A stretch of DNA of 64,000 bases from an uncultured Chitinophagales bacterium (lineage in GTDB: Bacteria; Bacteroidota; Bacteroidia; Chitinophagales; Chitinophagaceae). The DNA is taken from contig CAMPIQ010000003.1 of the NCBI GenBank assembly GCA_946886475.1, forward strand, positions 1 to 64,000. Direction: 5' to 3'. Under the pieces are notes generated by a model. The model made no database searches. It had not been told where the DNA came from and saw only the letters and a program-made list of their open reading frames with translations. This document shows, in pieces, positions 25,108 through 35,012 of this stretch. Numbering within the stretch: position 1 is the stretch's first letter; every line of letters starts with the position of its first letter. The position numbers and the translations under genes were made by a program.

Positions 25108-27768
25108 TTATTTTTCTCCCTGCGGCGATTCCAGTTGTTTTTGCATCCTTCTTACACGGTCTTCCAGTTTCTCCGATGTAAGATTTTCCCGCATGCTATC
25201 TACTTTTATCGGAAAGCAGAATGGAGTGAGGCGTTTAGGATAGGTAATTACTATTTTTGAATGTTGTATCCTCTGCAACATTTCTCTCAACCTTACTTCT
25301 TCCATTTGCTGGTCAAAAACCTCCTGGTAGGCCTGCCGGATCAAAACACTTCCAGGATCATATTCATTAAAGACGTTGAATAGCAGACCTGCAGATGCCT
25401 GCAAATGCCTTGTTTTTTTATGTTCACCGGGATAACCCTGGAAGATCAGTCCTCCGATCACTGCAATATCCCTGAATTTTCTTTTAGCCATCTCTGTTGA
25501 ATTTACACTTCGCTGAATGTCAACTATCAGATCTTCTGCACTGAACAATTCATAAACATTACTGTCGTCAACAGGAATGGGCTGATCGCTCAGTAATTCA
25601 AAACCATAATCGTTCATGGCAATAGAGAAGGTAATGGGAGTGATCCTGCTGATGCGGTATCCAAGTACGGCGGCCATGGCCTCATGAACCAGCCGGCCTT
25701 CAAATGGATAAACAAACAAATGAAATCCATCTTTTGTTTCTATCTGCTCTATCAATAATTCATTAGACCTGGGAACATGTGAAAGCCTGGCCTGTAATTC
25801 AAACAAAGGCAACAGCAGCGTTAGTTCCACCATATCTTTTTTGGGAGCAGATCTCTTAGATCCGGGTTTGATTGCATGACCATCTGCGGATTCGCGATTC
25901 ACCATTAGTGATGCATCATCAAAGGCCTGCCTCAGTACTTTTCCCAAGCTTGCAGAAAGTGGTAACCTTCCTCCAAGCCAGCTGGGAACCACAGATCTTT
26001 TTACTTTAGAATTTCTTACAATCACATTCATGTCCCTGATCATTACCAGCTCCAGTTGTTTGCCTGCAAGTGTAAATGCATCACCTGGTTCAAGCCTGGA
26101 AATGAACCACTCTTCTATGATGCCTATATATCCACCACCAAGGTATTTTACCCTGAGCATGGCATCACTTACTATTGTTCCGATGTGCAGCCGGTGACGC
26201 ATGGCAATACGCCTGCTTTTAATTCTATAAACCCCATTTTCTATTTCAACTTTTTTGTATTCATCGTATTGCTGAAGGGCATTACCTCCCGATGTCAGAA
26301 AATAAAGTATATCATTCCATTCTTCATCTGTTAATTCAGAAAAACAATGTGTGGTCTTTACTTCTTTCCAGATCTCAGCAGGAATGAAGCCATCTGAAAC
26401 AGCAAGCGTACCCAGATATTGTATCAACACATCATAGCACAACACCATTGGCTCCCTGCTTTCAATGAACTGTTCACCCATTGCCGATTTCAATGCTGCA
26501 CCTTCAACCAGTTCAAGGGAATGGGTAGGTAAAAAATAAATTTTGCTTACAGCATCCGGACTATGTCCGCTTCGTCCTGCCCTTTGAAGAAAACGGGCAA
26601 CCCCCTTGGGAGAACCAACCTGTATCACTGTTTCAACAGGACGGAAATCAACACCAAGATCCAGACTTGCAGTACACACCACCGCTTTAAGCTTTCCCTG
26701 GTGCAGGGCCTCTTCCACCCAGGTTCTTAATTCCATTTCAATACTCCCATGGTGGAGTGCAATAGCACCTGATAGTTCCGGAGCGATCCTTAACAGGGTC
26801 TGGTACCACATTTCACTCATTCCCCTTGTATTGATGAATATAAGTGTGGTTTTGCTTTGTTCAAGTATGGGTAAAACCTTTTCAGCCAATTTAATTCCCA
26901 GGTGTCCTGCCCAGGGATATTTCTCTATTTCGTCGGGCAGTATGGATTCCACTTCAATCTTTTTTTGAAGCTGTGCTCTTACTATAACGCCATCGTCTTT
27001 ATTTTGACCAGTTAACTGTAAAGGATGTAACAGTACTTCCATTGCCTGGTTGAGGTTACCGATAGTAGCGCTGATACCCCAGAGTGATAGTTCAAAGTTT
27101 AAAGTTGAAAGATCAAAACCCTGATCAGTATTCTTTTCTATTGCTGATTTATGGTATTCGCCGGACTTTGAACTTTGAACTTTGAACTTCGAACTTCTTA
27201 GACCCACAATCCTGCTTATCGCCAGCTCCACCTGAACGCCTCTTTTTCCACCAATCAATTCATGCCATTCATCAACTGCAATGAGTTTAAGCGTTTCAAA
27301 AACATCTGCATAATTCTTTTGTGCCAGCAACAGGTGTAAACTTTCAGGTGTGATGATAAGAACTTCCGGCATTTGCCTTTTTTGTTTTTGACGGTCGCTG
27401 GCAGATGTATCTCCATTGCGTATACCCACCTTCCATTGCATGCCCAGTTCCTGAATTACTTCTTCCATAGCCCGGCCGATATCTTTTGCCAGTGCACGAA
27501 GAGGAGTGACCCAGATAAGCTGCAACCCATTCCTGGAAATGGTTTGATATTTTTTAGGGTTTTGATTGATGAACTGTATGAGCCCTCCCAGAAAAACTGA
27601 AAAAGTTTTGCCTGTTCCGGTTGGAGCATTTACAAGTCCGCTCTTCCCGTTTATAATGTGTTGCCACGTTTCTTCCTGGTAGGCAAAAGGCTTGAGGCTT
27701 TTTGACTCCAGCCAGTTATTTATGATGGAATATCCTATGGTTTGCCGGAGTTTCAAATCGGTTTGCAA
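25108..27768 (-). CDS. Ligase-associated DEXH helicase (Lhr-like)
   Basis: 886 residues starting at TTG. Walker A is NAPTGTGKT (near residue 60) and the DEXH box is VDEWHEL. Motif III lies in GISATIGN and motif VI is LQRAGRSGH. The C-terminal half carries the Lhr-type winged-helix and accessory domains. The N-terminus (KSLKPFAYQEETWQHI) matches the usual start of the family. Residues about 191-227 are a foreign-looking insertion encoded by an inverted heptanucleotide repeat just before LSLWGISATIGN. It is in frame, so the gene is probably intact. It is a 3'-5' helicase of the ligase-associated repair set. Confidence 0.95.
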   Translation of the reverse strand: MQTDLKLRQTIGYSIINNWLESKSLKPFAYQEETWQHIINGKSGLVNAPTGTGKTFSVFLGGLIQFINQNPKKYQTISRNGLQLIWVTPLRALAKDIGRAMEEVIQELGMQWKVGIRNGDTSASDRQKQKRQMPEVLIITPESLHLLLAQKNYADVFETLKLIAVDEWHELIGGKRGVQVELAISRIVGLRSSKFKVQSSKSGEYHKSAIEKNTDQGFDLSTLNFELSLWGISATIGNLNQAMEVLLHPLQLTGQNKDDGVIVRAQLQKKIEVESILPDEIEKYPWAGHLGIKLAEKVLPILEQSKTTLIFINTRGMSEMWYQTLLRIAPELSGAIALHHGSIEMELRTWVEEALHQGKLKAVVCTASLDLGVDFRPVETVIQVGSPKGVARFLQRAGRSGHSPDAVSKIYFLPTHSLELVEGAALKSAMGEQFIESREPMVLCYDVLIQYLGTLAVSDGFIPAEIWKEVKTTHCFSELTDEEWNDILYFLTSGGNALQQYDEYKKVEIENGVYRIKSRRIAMRHRLHIGTIVSDAMLRVKYLGGGYIGIIEEWFISRLEPGDAFTLAGKQLELVMIRDMNVIVRNSKVKRSVVPSWLGGRLPLSASLGKVLRQAFDDASLMVNRESADGHAIKPGSKRSAPKKDMVELTLLLPLFELQARLSHVPRSNELLIEQIETKDGFHLFVYPFEGRLVHEAMAAVLGYRISRITPITFSIAMNDYGFELLSDQPIPVDDSNVYELFSAEDLIVDIQRSVNSTEMAKRKFRDIAVIGGLIFQGYPGEHKKTRHLQASAGLLFNVFNEYDPGSVLIRQAYQEVFDQQMEEVRLREMLQRIQHSKIVITYPKRLTPFCFPIKVDSMRENLTSEKLEDRVRRMQKQLESPQGEK
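27089..27199. repeat. Inverted heptanucleotide repeat inserted in the helicase gene
   Basis: The right arm (27173-27197) is a tandem of ACTTTGA-type units. The left arm (27089-27110) is nearly its reverse complement (about 21 of 23 matches). About 60 bp of unrelated sequence lie between. The element is translated in frame as a KFKVQSSK ... STLNFELS stretch that does not fit the helicase core. Confidence 0.75.
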
Positions 27769-27844
27769 TTTACCATATAGGGTGATATGGTATCAGGAAG
27801 TTTATTGATAAGTTGAAATATTTGGCAGCCTGGATGGTATTGCG

Positions 27845-29227
27845 TTATAAACCTTTTAAGTATTCGATCACTGCCTTTCTCTGGGCAGCGGACAAATGAT
27901 CACCAAAATAATGTCCATAATTACCATAGCCTGGTATGGTGGTATTGTAAACTGAACTGTTGGCAGACCTGGTTTCCGTTTTATATACCCATCCGGGATT
28001 ATCATAATTGTATTGCGGCTTTTCAAAATCCCTGGACCAGTAAGTGGGACGAAGTTTACTGTTCAATACAGCTTCAAGCGTTGGGACCGATCCATTATGT
28101 AAATAGGGCGCGGTGATCCAGATGCCATCAAGCGGTGGAGCTATGTACCCGGCGAATGGTTCGAGCCTTGCCGGATTTTCCCCTTTTGTAAACCAGCTTT
28201 TATTGAACCAGTTTACAAACTGTGGATTAGAATAATTGCTTTTGTATAACATGGAATCTGTGCCGATCATGGACTGGGGGATCAATAAATTGGGATAGGT
28301 TTCATTCTCCCCGTAAGTTCCATGACAACCACTGCAGTTTTGCTGAAAAATTATGCTGCCCTGCAAGGCAAGTTCCTGGTTAACCGGCTTTGGAAAAGCA
28401 GGTGGTTCAATTGAGTAGATATAAGCCAATACATCCGGCATGTGCTGGTTCACTTCCCTTGATTCAGCTGTATCAGTTACAGTAAGAAGGTTGGAGGCCA
28501 TAAGGAACCTGCCAAAATCGCCCCGGCCAAAACCGTTATAGAACATGGCGTTCTTTTTTTTCAGCAGCCACCACGGAGGTGTGTCAGTCGGGATCACTTC
28601 TTTTGGAATGGACATTTGTGGCTCATCTTTCCATTCAAAGGTTATGGGATCGCGATGGGCAACAAGCACTGCAGCCAGCCGGTCGGCAATGTTAACTCCT
28701 TTTGCATCTGCATATAAATGACCTGCAATAGCCTTACTTACTTTTAAAAAATTCAGTGCCGCCTCGTATTGTGAAGGAGCATTTTGTTTTAAAACTTTTT
28801 CAAGTAATTCAATGTTGGCAGCATTGAACTTTTCTGATTGTGTGAAATCGGCCAATGAATTTCCAAGTCCGATTATCAGCCTGTCGTCAAATACCTGCGC
28901 ATGACACTGAAGACAATTGGGCGCTACCAATATTTCTCCATTCTTTGCTTTTATTGCAGTGTATTCGTAAGAGATATTTTTATTGATGCCGCCGCGTTGA
29001 AGATCGTCTTTCATGGAAAGCCCTGCACCAAAAAGAAATATATTATAAGGAATGCCGCTTTTTACATAATCTCCTTTCACCAGGTATTCATAACCTTCTT
29101 TTGGATCTCCGGTTCTTTGTTTGGTGGGAGGAATATAAACAGGCTTGTCACCTGCGAAATGATTCATCACCGCAAAACTTATCACCCAAACAGAAATAAA
29201 AAGAGAAAGGGCTACACATTTTTTCAT
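27845..29227 (-). CDS. Di-heme c-type cytochrome (RoxA/DHOR-like)
   Basis: 460 residues with an N-terminal membrane-spanning signal (about residues 5-22), so periplasmic or anchored. There are two heme c sites, CLQCH near residue 101 and CSGCH near residue 298. The segment DTPPWWLLKKKNAMFYNG and the PPLDGIWITAPYLHNGSVPTLEAVL loop resemble the RoxA-like di-heme oxidase/peroxidase superfamily. Substrate is unknown. It lies between the ATP ligase (28 bp upstream) and the helicase (76 bp downstream) of a DNA-repair set, a surprising position for an exported electron-transfer protein. Confidence 0.85.
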   Translation of the reverse strand: MKKCVALSLFISVWVISFAVMNHFAGDKPVYIPPTKQRTGDPKEGYEYLVKGDYVKSGIPYNIFLFGAGLSMKDDLQRGGINKNISYEYTAIKAKNGEILVAPNCLQCHAQVFDDRLIIGLGNSLADFTQSEKFNAANIELLEKVLKQNAPSQYEAALNFLKVSKAIAGHLYADAKGVNIADRLAAVLVAHRDPITFEWKDEPQMSIPKEVIPTDTPPWWLLKKKNAMFYNGFGRGDFGRFLMASNLLTVTDTAESREVNQHMPDVLAYIYSIEPPAFPKPVNQELALQGSIIFQQNCSGCHGTYGENETYPNLLIPQSMIGTDSMLYKSNYSNPQFVNWFNKSWFTKGENPARLEPFAGYIAPPLDGIWITAPYLHNGSVPTLEAVLNSKLRPTYWSRDFEKPQYNYDNPGWVYKTETRSANSSVYNTTIPGYGNYGHYFGDHLSAAQRKAVIEYLKGL

Positions 29228-29255
29228 GCTCTATAAAGATAATACACCCTTTTGC

Positions 29256-30860
29256 TTATTTTCCGTACAACTCCAGCATTTGCTTCAGGTCTTCAAGCGT
29301 ATTGACCTCATCAGGTTTTTTATCCTGTCTCCACCTGCTGATCCTTGGAAAACGCAAGGCTACACCCGATTTGTGACGCCTGGAAGCTGCTATGCCTTCG
29401 AAGGCGATCTCGAATACCAGCTCGGGCTTTACAGTTCTGACGGGACCAAATTTTTCAATTGAATTTCTTTTTACAAAATAATCCACCTGTGCAAATTCTT
29501 TATCTGTCAAACCCGAATAAGCTTTTGTAAAGGCAACAAGCTTATCCCCATCCCTTACGGCAAAGGTATAGTCCGTATAAAGATTACTTCTTCTGCCGGC
29601 TCCTTTTTGAGCATAGATCATTACGGCATCGATGGTGAGGGGATCGATCTTCCATTTCCACCAGTCACCTCTTTTTCTGCCTACCTGGTAAGAAGATGAT
29701 TTTTTCTTGATCATAAAACCTTCTGCACCCATTGCCCTTGAATTTTTTCTGAGTGCAGCCAGTTCACTCCAGTTGCTAAAATCAACAACCGGGGAAAGGA
29801 TCAGTTTTGGATGGTTGATGGATAATACCAATTGTTCCAGTAGAGTTCTTCTTTCATCGAGTGTTTTTGAGCGGATATCTTCGCTGTTGTATTCAAGCAG
29901 GTCGTAGGCAAAGAAAGCAATGGGCGCTTCCTGCAGTTGTTTTTTGCTGATATTCTTTCTTCCGATCCTGGTTTGCAATATTGCAAAGGGAAGGGGTTTC
30001 CGGTCAACTGAAGGGATGATCTCTCCATCTATGGCAACGCCATCCGGTAACAGTTCACAGAAAGACTGATATTCAGGAAATTTATCCGTCATCAGTTCTT
30101 CGCCGCGGCTCCAGACAAATAATTCACTATTTCTCCTGATCACCTGTCCCCTGATGCCATCCCATTTCCATTCTGCCTGCCAATTTGCAGGATCGCCCAA
30201 TAATTTTTCCAGGTCGTTTTCCTCAATAGCATAGGCAAGATAAAATGGATAGGGTTTAGACCAGTCAGTTGTGGTGGCATGTGCGCTTAACAATTCATCA
30301 AACCTGATAAGGTTTGGGTCCCAGTTGCCACTTATGCGGTGTGCAATATCTGAAGCCTCAGACTGCATGGTTTTTGCCAGTGCATTCACCATGATCTTTT
30401 GTGATACCCCTATCCTGAATCCACCGGTAATGAGTTTATTGAAAACAAAGCGTTCCGCATCATTCATTTCCATCCATGCATCAATAATGAATTGCTTACG
30501 TGTTTCCTCCGGTTCTTTTTCAATGATCTTTAATTTTTCAAGGTAATACCATAGAGGATGTACATTATCTTTCTGATTATTTTTTTCAGGGAGTAACAGG
30601 GTAATGGTTTCTGCAAGGTCTCCAACAACATGATAGGATTCTTCAAAAAGCCAGAAGGGGAGGCCTGTTAATTCAACAGCATAATTTGCCAGTTGTGTTG
30701 TATTTACTGCTCTTTTAGGCCGTCTTCCGCTAAAAATGGCAATAACCCACACCTTGTCTTTATCGTTTGCCACTCTAAAGTAATCAACCAGTGCATTTAA
30801 TTTATCATTGGTCTTAGTACTGCTTCCAAGTTTCATTACCAGTTCTGCAAATTGTTTCAT
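29256..30860 (-). CDS. ATP-dependent DNA ligase of the ligase-associated repair set
   Basis: 534 residues, single-polypeptide ATP ligase with N-terminal DNA-binding domain (1-200), adenylation domain and OB fold. Adenylation motif I is AEWKWDGIRGQV, motif III is DGEIIPS, motif IV is AEGFMIKKKSSSYQVG and motif V is GDWWKWKID. The C-terminal GVALRFPRISRWRQDK is the motif VI region. This ligase type occurs next to PdeM, an Lhr-like helicase and an MBL exonuclease. It is distinct from LigD at 4.7-7.5 kb and from the replicative NAD-dependent ligase, which is not in this window. Confidence 0.95.
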   Translation of the reverse strand: MKQFAELVMKLGSSTKTNDKLNALVDYFRVANDKDKVWVIAIFSGRRPKRAVNTTQLANYAVELTGLPFWLFEESYHVVGDLAETITLLLPEKNNQKDNVHPLWYYLEKLKIIEKEPEETRKQFIIDAWMEMNDAERFVFNKLITGGFRIGVSQKIMVNALAKTMQSEASDIAHRISGNWDPNLIRFDELLSAHATTTDWSKPYPFYLAYAIEENDLEKLLGDPANWQAEWKWDGIRGQVIRRNSELFVWSRGEELMTDKFPEYQSFCELLPDGVAIDGEIIPSVDRKPLPFAILQTRIGRKNISKKQLQEAPIAFFAYDLLEYNSEDIRSKTLDERRTLLEQLVLSINHPKLILSPVVDFSNWSELAALRKNSRAMGAEGFMIKKKSSSYQVGRKRGDWWKWKIDPLTIDAVMIYAQKGAGRRSNLYTDYTFAVRDGDKLVAFTKAYSGLTDKEFAQVDYFVKRNSIEKFGPVRTVKPELVFEIAFEGIAASRRHKSGVALRFPRISRWRQDKKPDEVNTLEDLKQMLELYGK

Positions 30861-30966
30861 CCGGGTTAATTATCCTTTTAAAAGGGATCAATTTGATCCA
30901 ATAATAAACTGAATGGTATTTCCTGAAGACTTACACAGCTGCTTAGTTGAAATCCTTTTTTATAAA

Positions 30967-31995
30967 CTATTCCTGTTCTACTGGATTTTCTTCTTCCGTT
31001 AATTCAATTCCTCCCTCCGTTTCATCTCCATATTCGGTTTTTACCTCTTTTGAAAAAATGCCCTGTTCATTCAGGTATCTTGTAAAAACCGACTGAAAGC
31101 CATGGGTTGTAAAAACACATTCTGCTTCGGTGGCCCTGCAGGCTTTTATTAATCCATTCCAGTCTGCATGATCACTGATCACAAAGCCGGCATCCGCATT
31201 TTTCCTTCTTACATTTCCACGAACCTGCATCCAGCCGCTACAGATCCCGATCTCATAAGGAAGAAAACGTTTGATCCATGGAGAGCCTTCCGCACCTGAG
31301 GGTGCAATCACCACACTTCCTTTCAGTTCTTCTTTTGATACATCAATTACTCTTTTCACCGCGGGTAATTTCCATCCTGCATTCACCAATGCCATATGAA
31401 CATTGTAGACTGCCCCGTGTAAAAAAATTTTGTCGGTTACTTCAGCAACCGGCAACAACAGGCGTTGTGCTTTTCCAAGGCTATAGGCTATCAATACAGA
31501 AGTTTTTCCTTCCATTTGATTTTTATTGATCCAGTTTTTTACACCCTGGTAAATTTCATGCTGTGGCTTCCAGTTATAAATGGGTAACCCAAAGGTTGAT
31601 TCAGTAATAAAGTTGTGACATTTAACCGGTTCAAATTGTCCGCTAAGTCCATCGTTTTCCAGTTTATAATCTCCACTCACCACCCATATTTCACCATTGT
31701 GTTCCACCCTGATCTGGGAAGAACCTATAATATGGCCTGCAGGGTATAAACTGATTCTTACCCCATTGATATAGATTGTTTCATTCCATCCAATACTTTC
31801 ATAATGATTATTGCCAAGTCTTTGCTGCAATATAGGTTTGGTATCGTGGTGACACAGGTACCATTTGCTCCCCCATCTTGCATGGTCACTATGGGCATGG
31901 GTGATCACGGCTTTGTTAACGGGGCGCCAGGGATCTATGTAAAAATCACCCTCACGGCAGTATAGACCTTTATTTGTGAATTCGATCAGAGGCAT
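30967..31995 (-). CDS. Ligase-associated exonuclease (MBL/beta-CASP-like)
   Basis: 342 residues, metallo-beta-lactamase fold. Metal-binding motif HAHSDHARWG (about residues 33-42), then AGHIIGSSQI, VVSGDYKLE and a late SDHADWNG. The family is the putative SNM1/CPSF-type exonuclease that accompanies the ATP ligase, helicase and PdeM. It is the first gene of the cluster; the ligase starts 106 bp downstream. The C-terminus is a short acidic tail (ELTEEENPVEQE). Confidence 0.94.
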   Translation of the reverse strand: MPLIEFTNKGLYCREGDFYIDPWRPVNKAVITHAHSDHARWGSKWYLCHHDTKPILQQRLGNNHYESIGWNETIYINGVRISLYPAGHIIGSSQIRVEHNGEIWVVSGDYKLENDGLSGQFEPVKCHNFITESTFGLPIYNWKPQHEIYQGVKNWINKNQMEGKTSVLIAYSLGKAQRLLLPVAEVTDKIFLHGAVYNVHMALVNAGWKLPAVKRVIDVSKEELKGSVVIAPSGAEGSPWIKRFLPYEIGICSGWMQVRGNVRRKNADAGFVISDHADWNGLIKACRATEAECVFTTHGFQSVFTRYLNEQGIFSKEVKTEYGDETEGGIELTEEENPVEQE

Positions 31996-32071
31996 GCGGC
32001 TACCTGTATTTAAGGTTATTGATACAGTGCAAAGTTCGTACCCGGTGCACTGAAAACCTCAATGCGAAGGC

Positions 32072-33277
32072 TTAGTAAAGAACATTCTTGCTGCCACCGA
32101 GCACTTTAATAAAGTAGAGGTATTTGTTTTCAAAATAATCGAGGGTCATATCAGAACTGTTCTTAAATACAGGCTGAATATCCATTGGCGTAAGAATGTA
32201 ATTTCCTTTACGGGAAAGATTTGATGCAATGTCTTTTTTTGTATCCAGGAGCAGTAATGAAAAGCGAAGCATGGTCTCATAGCCACGGAAAAACATTTCT
32301 CCGGGTTTTGTACTCATATCATTACTGAATTTTGATGAAAGATGTGTTTCCAAATCAGATCCCCGGTTATAATAAAATGGAGATGAATAAATAATTTCCA
32401 GATTACTTAATTCTTTGTTGGACAAATTAAAGTTATCCCAGGTAGGCATTCCAACCAGCAACATGGGATATTTTTTTAAGGTAGTCAGGGTCATGGCCAG
32501 TTTCATTCCAAATCTTTCTTCCAGACTGCCTGTTATCACAATATTTTTTCTGGTGCTGTCAAGATGCTTTGCAATAAACTGTGGACTGAAATCATTTGTA
32601 ACATCAACAAATTTCATATCCAGTTTACTTGCCAGTGTTGATTTTGAAAATTCAATAAAATGATTTTTGATCTGATCTTCCTGTACCCCCTTTTTCCTGA
32701 ATACAACTACCTTCTCAAGCGGATAATACCGTTGTAGAAAACGGTAAATTCCTTCCATGTGCGCCTGCAGCGTGGAATTCAGTACAACCATGTAAGGATT
32801 GTCATAAACCCCGGCATCATTGGGAAGTGTAGCTGAAATGAAAGGTATCTTTTTACGTTGTGCCGCCTCTGCAAGCATTCTTGTTTCTCCTGCATTGGAA
32901 TGGGCTATGATCAATTCAACATCCTCCATTTCCGGACTTGATAAATGCGGGGTTATTCCTTCCTTCCCTTTTGTATCATAAAAGAAAACTTCCAGTGGGG
33001 CACCTCTTTCTTCCAGTGAATCGAGCGCTAATTGTACACCATAATAAAACTCAAGTCCGGCAATGGAAAATCTGGCGCCAGTTTTTTCATAACGGAAATT
33101 TCCACGCGCATCAAATGCCGAATCAAGATATAAAGGGGCAAATACTGCTATCTTATGACGCAAAGTATCCTGGGCGTTTGCATGTTTAACGGTTCCGCAA
33201 AAAACCATTAAAAAACAAATAAGAAATGAGAACCATTTTCTATTGATGCCAGGGACAAGGTTCATGTTTATTAGCAT
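32072..33277 (-). CDS. Periplasmic-binding type I fold protein (substrate-binding-like)
   Basis: 401 residues with a signal peptide (cleavage near AQDT, residue 35). The body looks like a type I periplasmic-binding/LivK-like receptor: HKIAVFAPLYLDSAF start, YYGVQLALDSL, IIAHSNAGETRMLAEAAQRKKIPFISA, and RKNIVITGSLEERFG. It has no ABC permease partners nearby. It starts 29 bp after guaA and is probably co-transcribed. No ligand can be assigned. A second ATG lies four codons inside. Confidence 0.75.
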   Translation of the reverse strand: MLINMNLVPGINRKWFSFLICFLMVFCGTVKHANAQDTLRHKIAVFAPLYLDSAFDARGNFRYEKTGARFSIAGLEFYYGVQLALDSLEERGAPLEVFFYDTKGKEGITPHLSSPEMEDVELIIAHSNAGETRMLAEAAQRKKIPFISATLPNDAGVYDNPYMVVLNSTLQAHMEGIYRFLQRYYPLEKVVVFRKKGVQEDQIKNHFIEFSKSTLASKLDMKFVDVTNDFSPQFIAKHLDSTRKNIVITGSLEERFGMKLAMTLTTLKKYPMLLVGMPTWDNFNLSNKELSNLEIIYSSPFYYNRGSDLETHLSSKFSNDMSTKPGEMFFRGYETMLRFSLLLLDTKKDIASNLSRKGNYILTPMDIQPVFKNSSDMTLDYFENKYLYFIKVLGGSKNVLY

Positions 33278-33306
33278 AATTAATTTTCAACAGCAACTTA
33301 AAGTAA

Positions 33307-34845
33307 TTATTCCCATTCTATTGTGGCAGGTGGTTTACTGCTGATATCATAAACCACTCTGTTGATGCCTCTTACTGAATTAATGATCTCGTTTGATACA
33401 TGCGCTAAAAAATCATATGGAAGGTGTGCCCAGTCAGCGGTCATTCCATCAACACTGGTAACAGCCCTGAGGGCAACAGTGAATTCATAGGTTCTTTCAT
33501 CACCCATAACACCTACACTTCTTACCGGGAGTAAGATTGCTCCCGCCTGCCAAACCGTTGCATATAAATTATGTGATTTTAATGCTTTAACATAAATATC
33601 ATCTGCTTTTTGCAACATTTTTACTTTTTCTTCAGTTACCTCTCCCAGAATGCGGATGGCCAGGCCTGGTCCGGGGAAAGGATGCCGGCTGATCATATCA
33701 GACGGGATGCCCAGTTGGGAACCAACTTTTCTTACTTCATCTTTAAAAAGATACCTTAAAGGTTCAACCAGACCTAAATGCATTTTTTTCGGTAGTCCGC
33801 CAACGTTATGGTGCGACTTAATGGTAACTGATGGTCCATGAACGGAAACACTTTCAATTACATCGGGGTATATGGTACCCTGTCCTAGTAAAGAAACCCC
33901 TTTTATTTTTTTAGCTTCTTCCTGGAAGGTCTCAATAAAAAGTTTACCAATTACTTTCCGCTTTTTCTCAGGATCTGTTTTTCCCTTAAGTTTTTCATAG
34001 AATTTCTTACGGGCATCTATTCCTTTTACATTTAATCCCAGTTCCTTGTATGTTTTTAATACATTTTCAAATTCATCTTTACGCAATACACCATTATCTA
34101 CAAAAATGCCATGGAGGTTCTTTCCAATGGCCTGGCTGATCAATGTTGCAGCAACTGTTGAATCTACTCCTCCACTTAAGGCCATGATCACTTTCCGGTC
34201 ACCTATTTTATTTTTTAATTCTTCAACCGTATCATTTACGAAATGTGCGGGGGTCCAATCCTGCTGGCAACCACAAATGTTTACCAGGAAATTATGCAGG
34301 ATCTTTTTTCCTTCAATGGAATGATAAACTTCCGGGTGGAACTGTAATCCATATAATGGTCTGCTATTATTTTCATTTTTGTACCTGAATGCTGCAACCG
34401 GGATGCTGTCCGTAGTTGCCAGTAATTCAAAGGAAGATGGAAGTTTAAGAATAGTATCACCATGGCTCATCCATACCTGCGAAGAGGATACAAGGTTTTG
34501 AAATAAGGCATCTTCTTTTTCTATATGAAGAACCGCTCTTCCGTATTCCCTTTTATTGCTTTTTTCTACCTTTCCGCCATATTGTTTGGCTGTCAGCTGG
34601 GCTCCATAGCATACGCCAAGAACCGGCACATTTTCTATCAATTCTGAAACATTTACGGCAGGCGCCTCCTTTTCGTTTACTGAAAAAGGCGAACCGGATA
34701 AGATCACACCCTTTAAGGAAGGATCATATTTAAAGGCTTTATTGAATGGGATGATCTCGCAATAAACATTGGCCTCTCTTACGGCCCTAGCTATTAATTG
34801 GGTATACTGGGAGCCGAAGTCAAGAATCAGGATCTTTTCTGTCAT
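33307..34845 (-). CDS. guaA: GMP synthase (glutamine-hydrolysing)
   Basis: 512 residues from ATG 34845 ([20 protein letters not shown]). A longer in-frame start at 34902 adds 19 atypical residues. The class I glutamine amidotransferase domain has [10 protein letters not shown] with the nucleophilic Cys, and FHPEVYHS. The ATP pyrophosphatase domain has [10 protein letters not shown], and the C-terminal dimerisation domain ends KPPATIEWE. It converts XMP to GMP with glutamine and ATP. Confidence 0.98.
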   Translation of the reverse strand: MTEKILILDFGSQYTQLIARAVREANVYCEIIPFNKAFKYDPSLKGVILSGSPFSVNEKEAPAVNVSELIENVPVLGVCYGAQLTAKQYGGKVEKSNKREYGRAVLHIEKEDALFQNLVSSSQVWMSHGDTILKLPSSFELLATTDSIPVAAFRYKNENNSRPLYGLQFHPEVYHSIEGKKILHNFLVNICGCQQDWTPAHFVNDTVEELKNKIGDRKVIMALSGGVDSTVAATLISQAIGKNLHGIFVDNGVLRKDEFENVLKTYKELGLNVKGIDARKKFYEKLKGKTDPEKKRKVIGKLFIETFQEEAKKIKGVSLLGQGTIYPDVIESVSVHGPSVTIKSHHNVGGLPKKMHLGLVEPLRYLFKDEVRKVGSQLGIPSDMISRHPFPGPGLAIRILGEVTEEKVKMLQKADDIYVKALKSHNLYATVWQAGAILLPVRSVGVMGDERTYEFTVALRAVTSVDGMTADWAHLPYDFLAHVSNEIINSVRGINRVVYDISSKPPATIEWE

Positions 34846-34886
34846 GGGGTGTGAAGGTAAAAAAACATAGCGAAACAGCGCCTGGT

Positions 34887-34920
34887 GCATCCCGGTCTGC
34901 AAGACCCGATGAGGTTTTTT
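34887..34920. repeat. REP-like imperfect palindrome upstream of guaA
   Basis: GGTC-TGCAA-GACC core flanked by CCC and CCGATGAGG, then six T. It resembles a palindrome I recall as common between Bacteroidota genes, but I see only one copy here. Confidence 0.35.
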
Positions 34921-34979
34921 ATTAGTAATTTGTACCAGGCTGTTTTCTTTATGGATCCTTTTTCCTGTAACCTGGTGGA

Positions 34980-34987
34980 TATTTTTG
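34980..34987 (+). promoter_or_regulatory. -7 element (TATTTTTG) of the GIN-head lipoprotein gene
   Basis: Exact TAnnTTTG match, 25 bp before the ATG. Confidence 0.55.
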
Positions 34988-35012
34988 TAGTCTGAACATT
35001 TAAACTGCTGTT

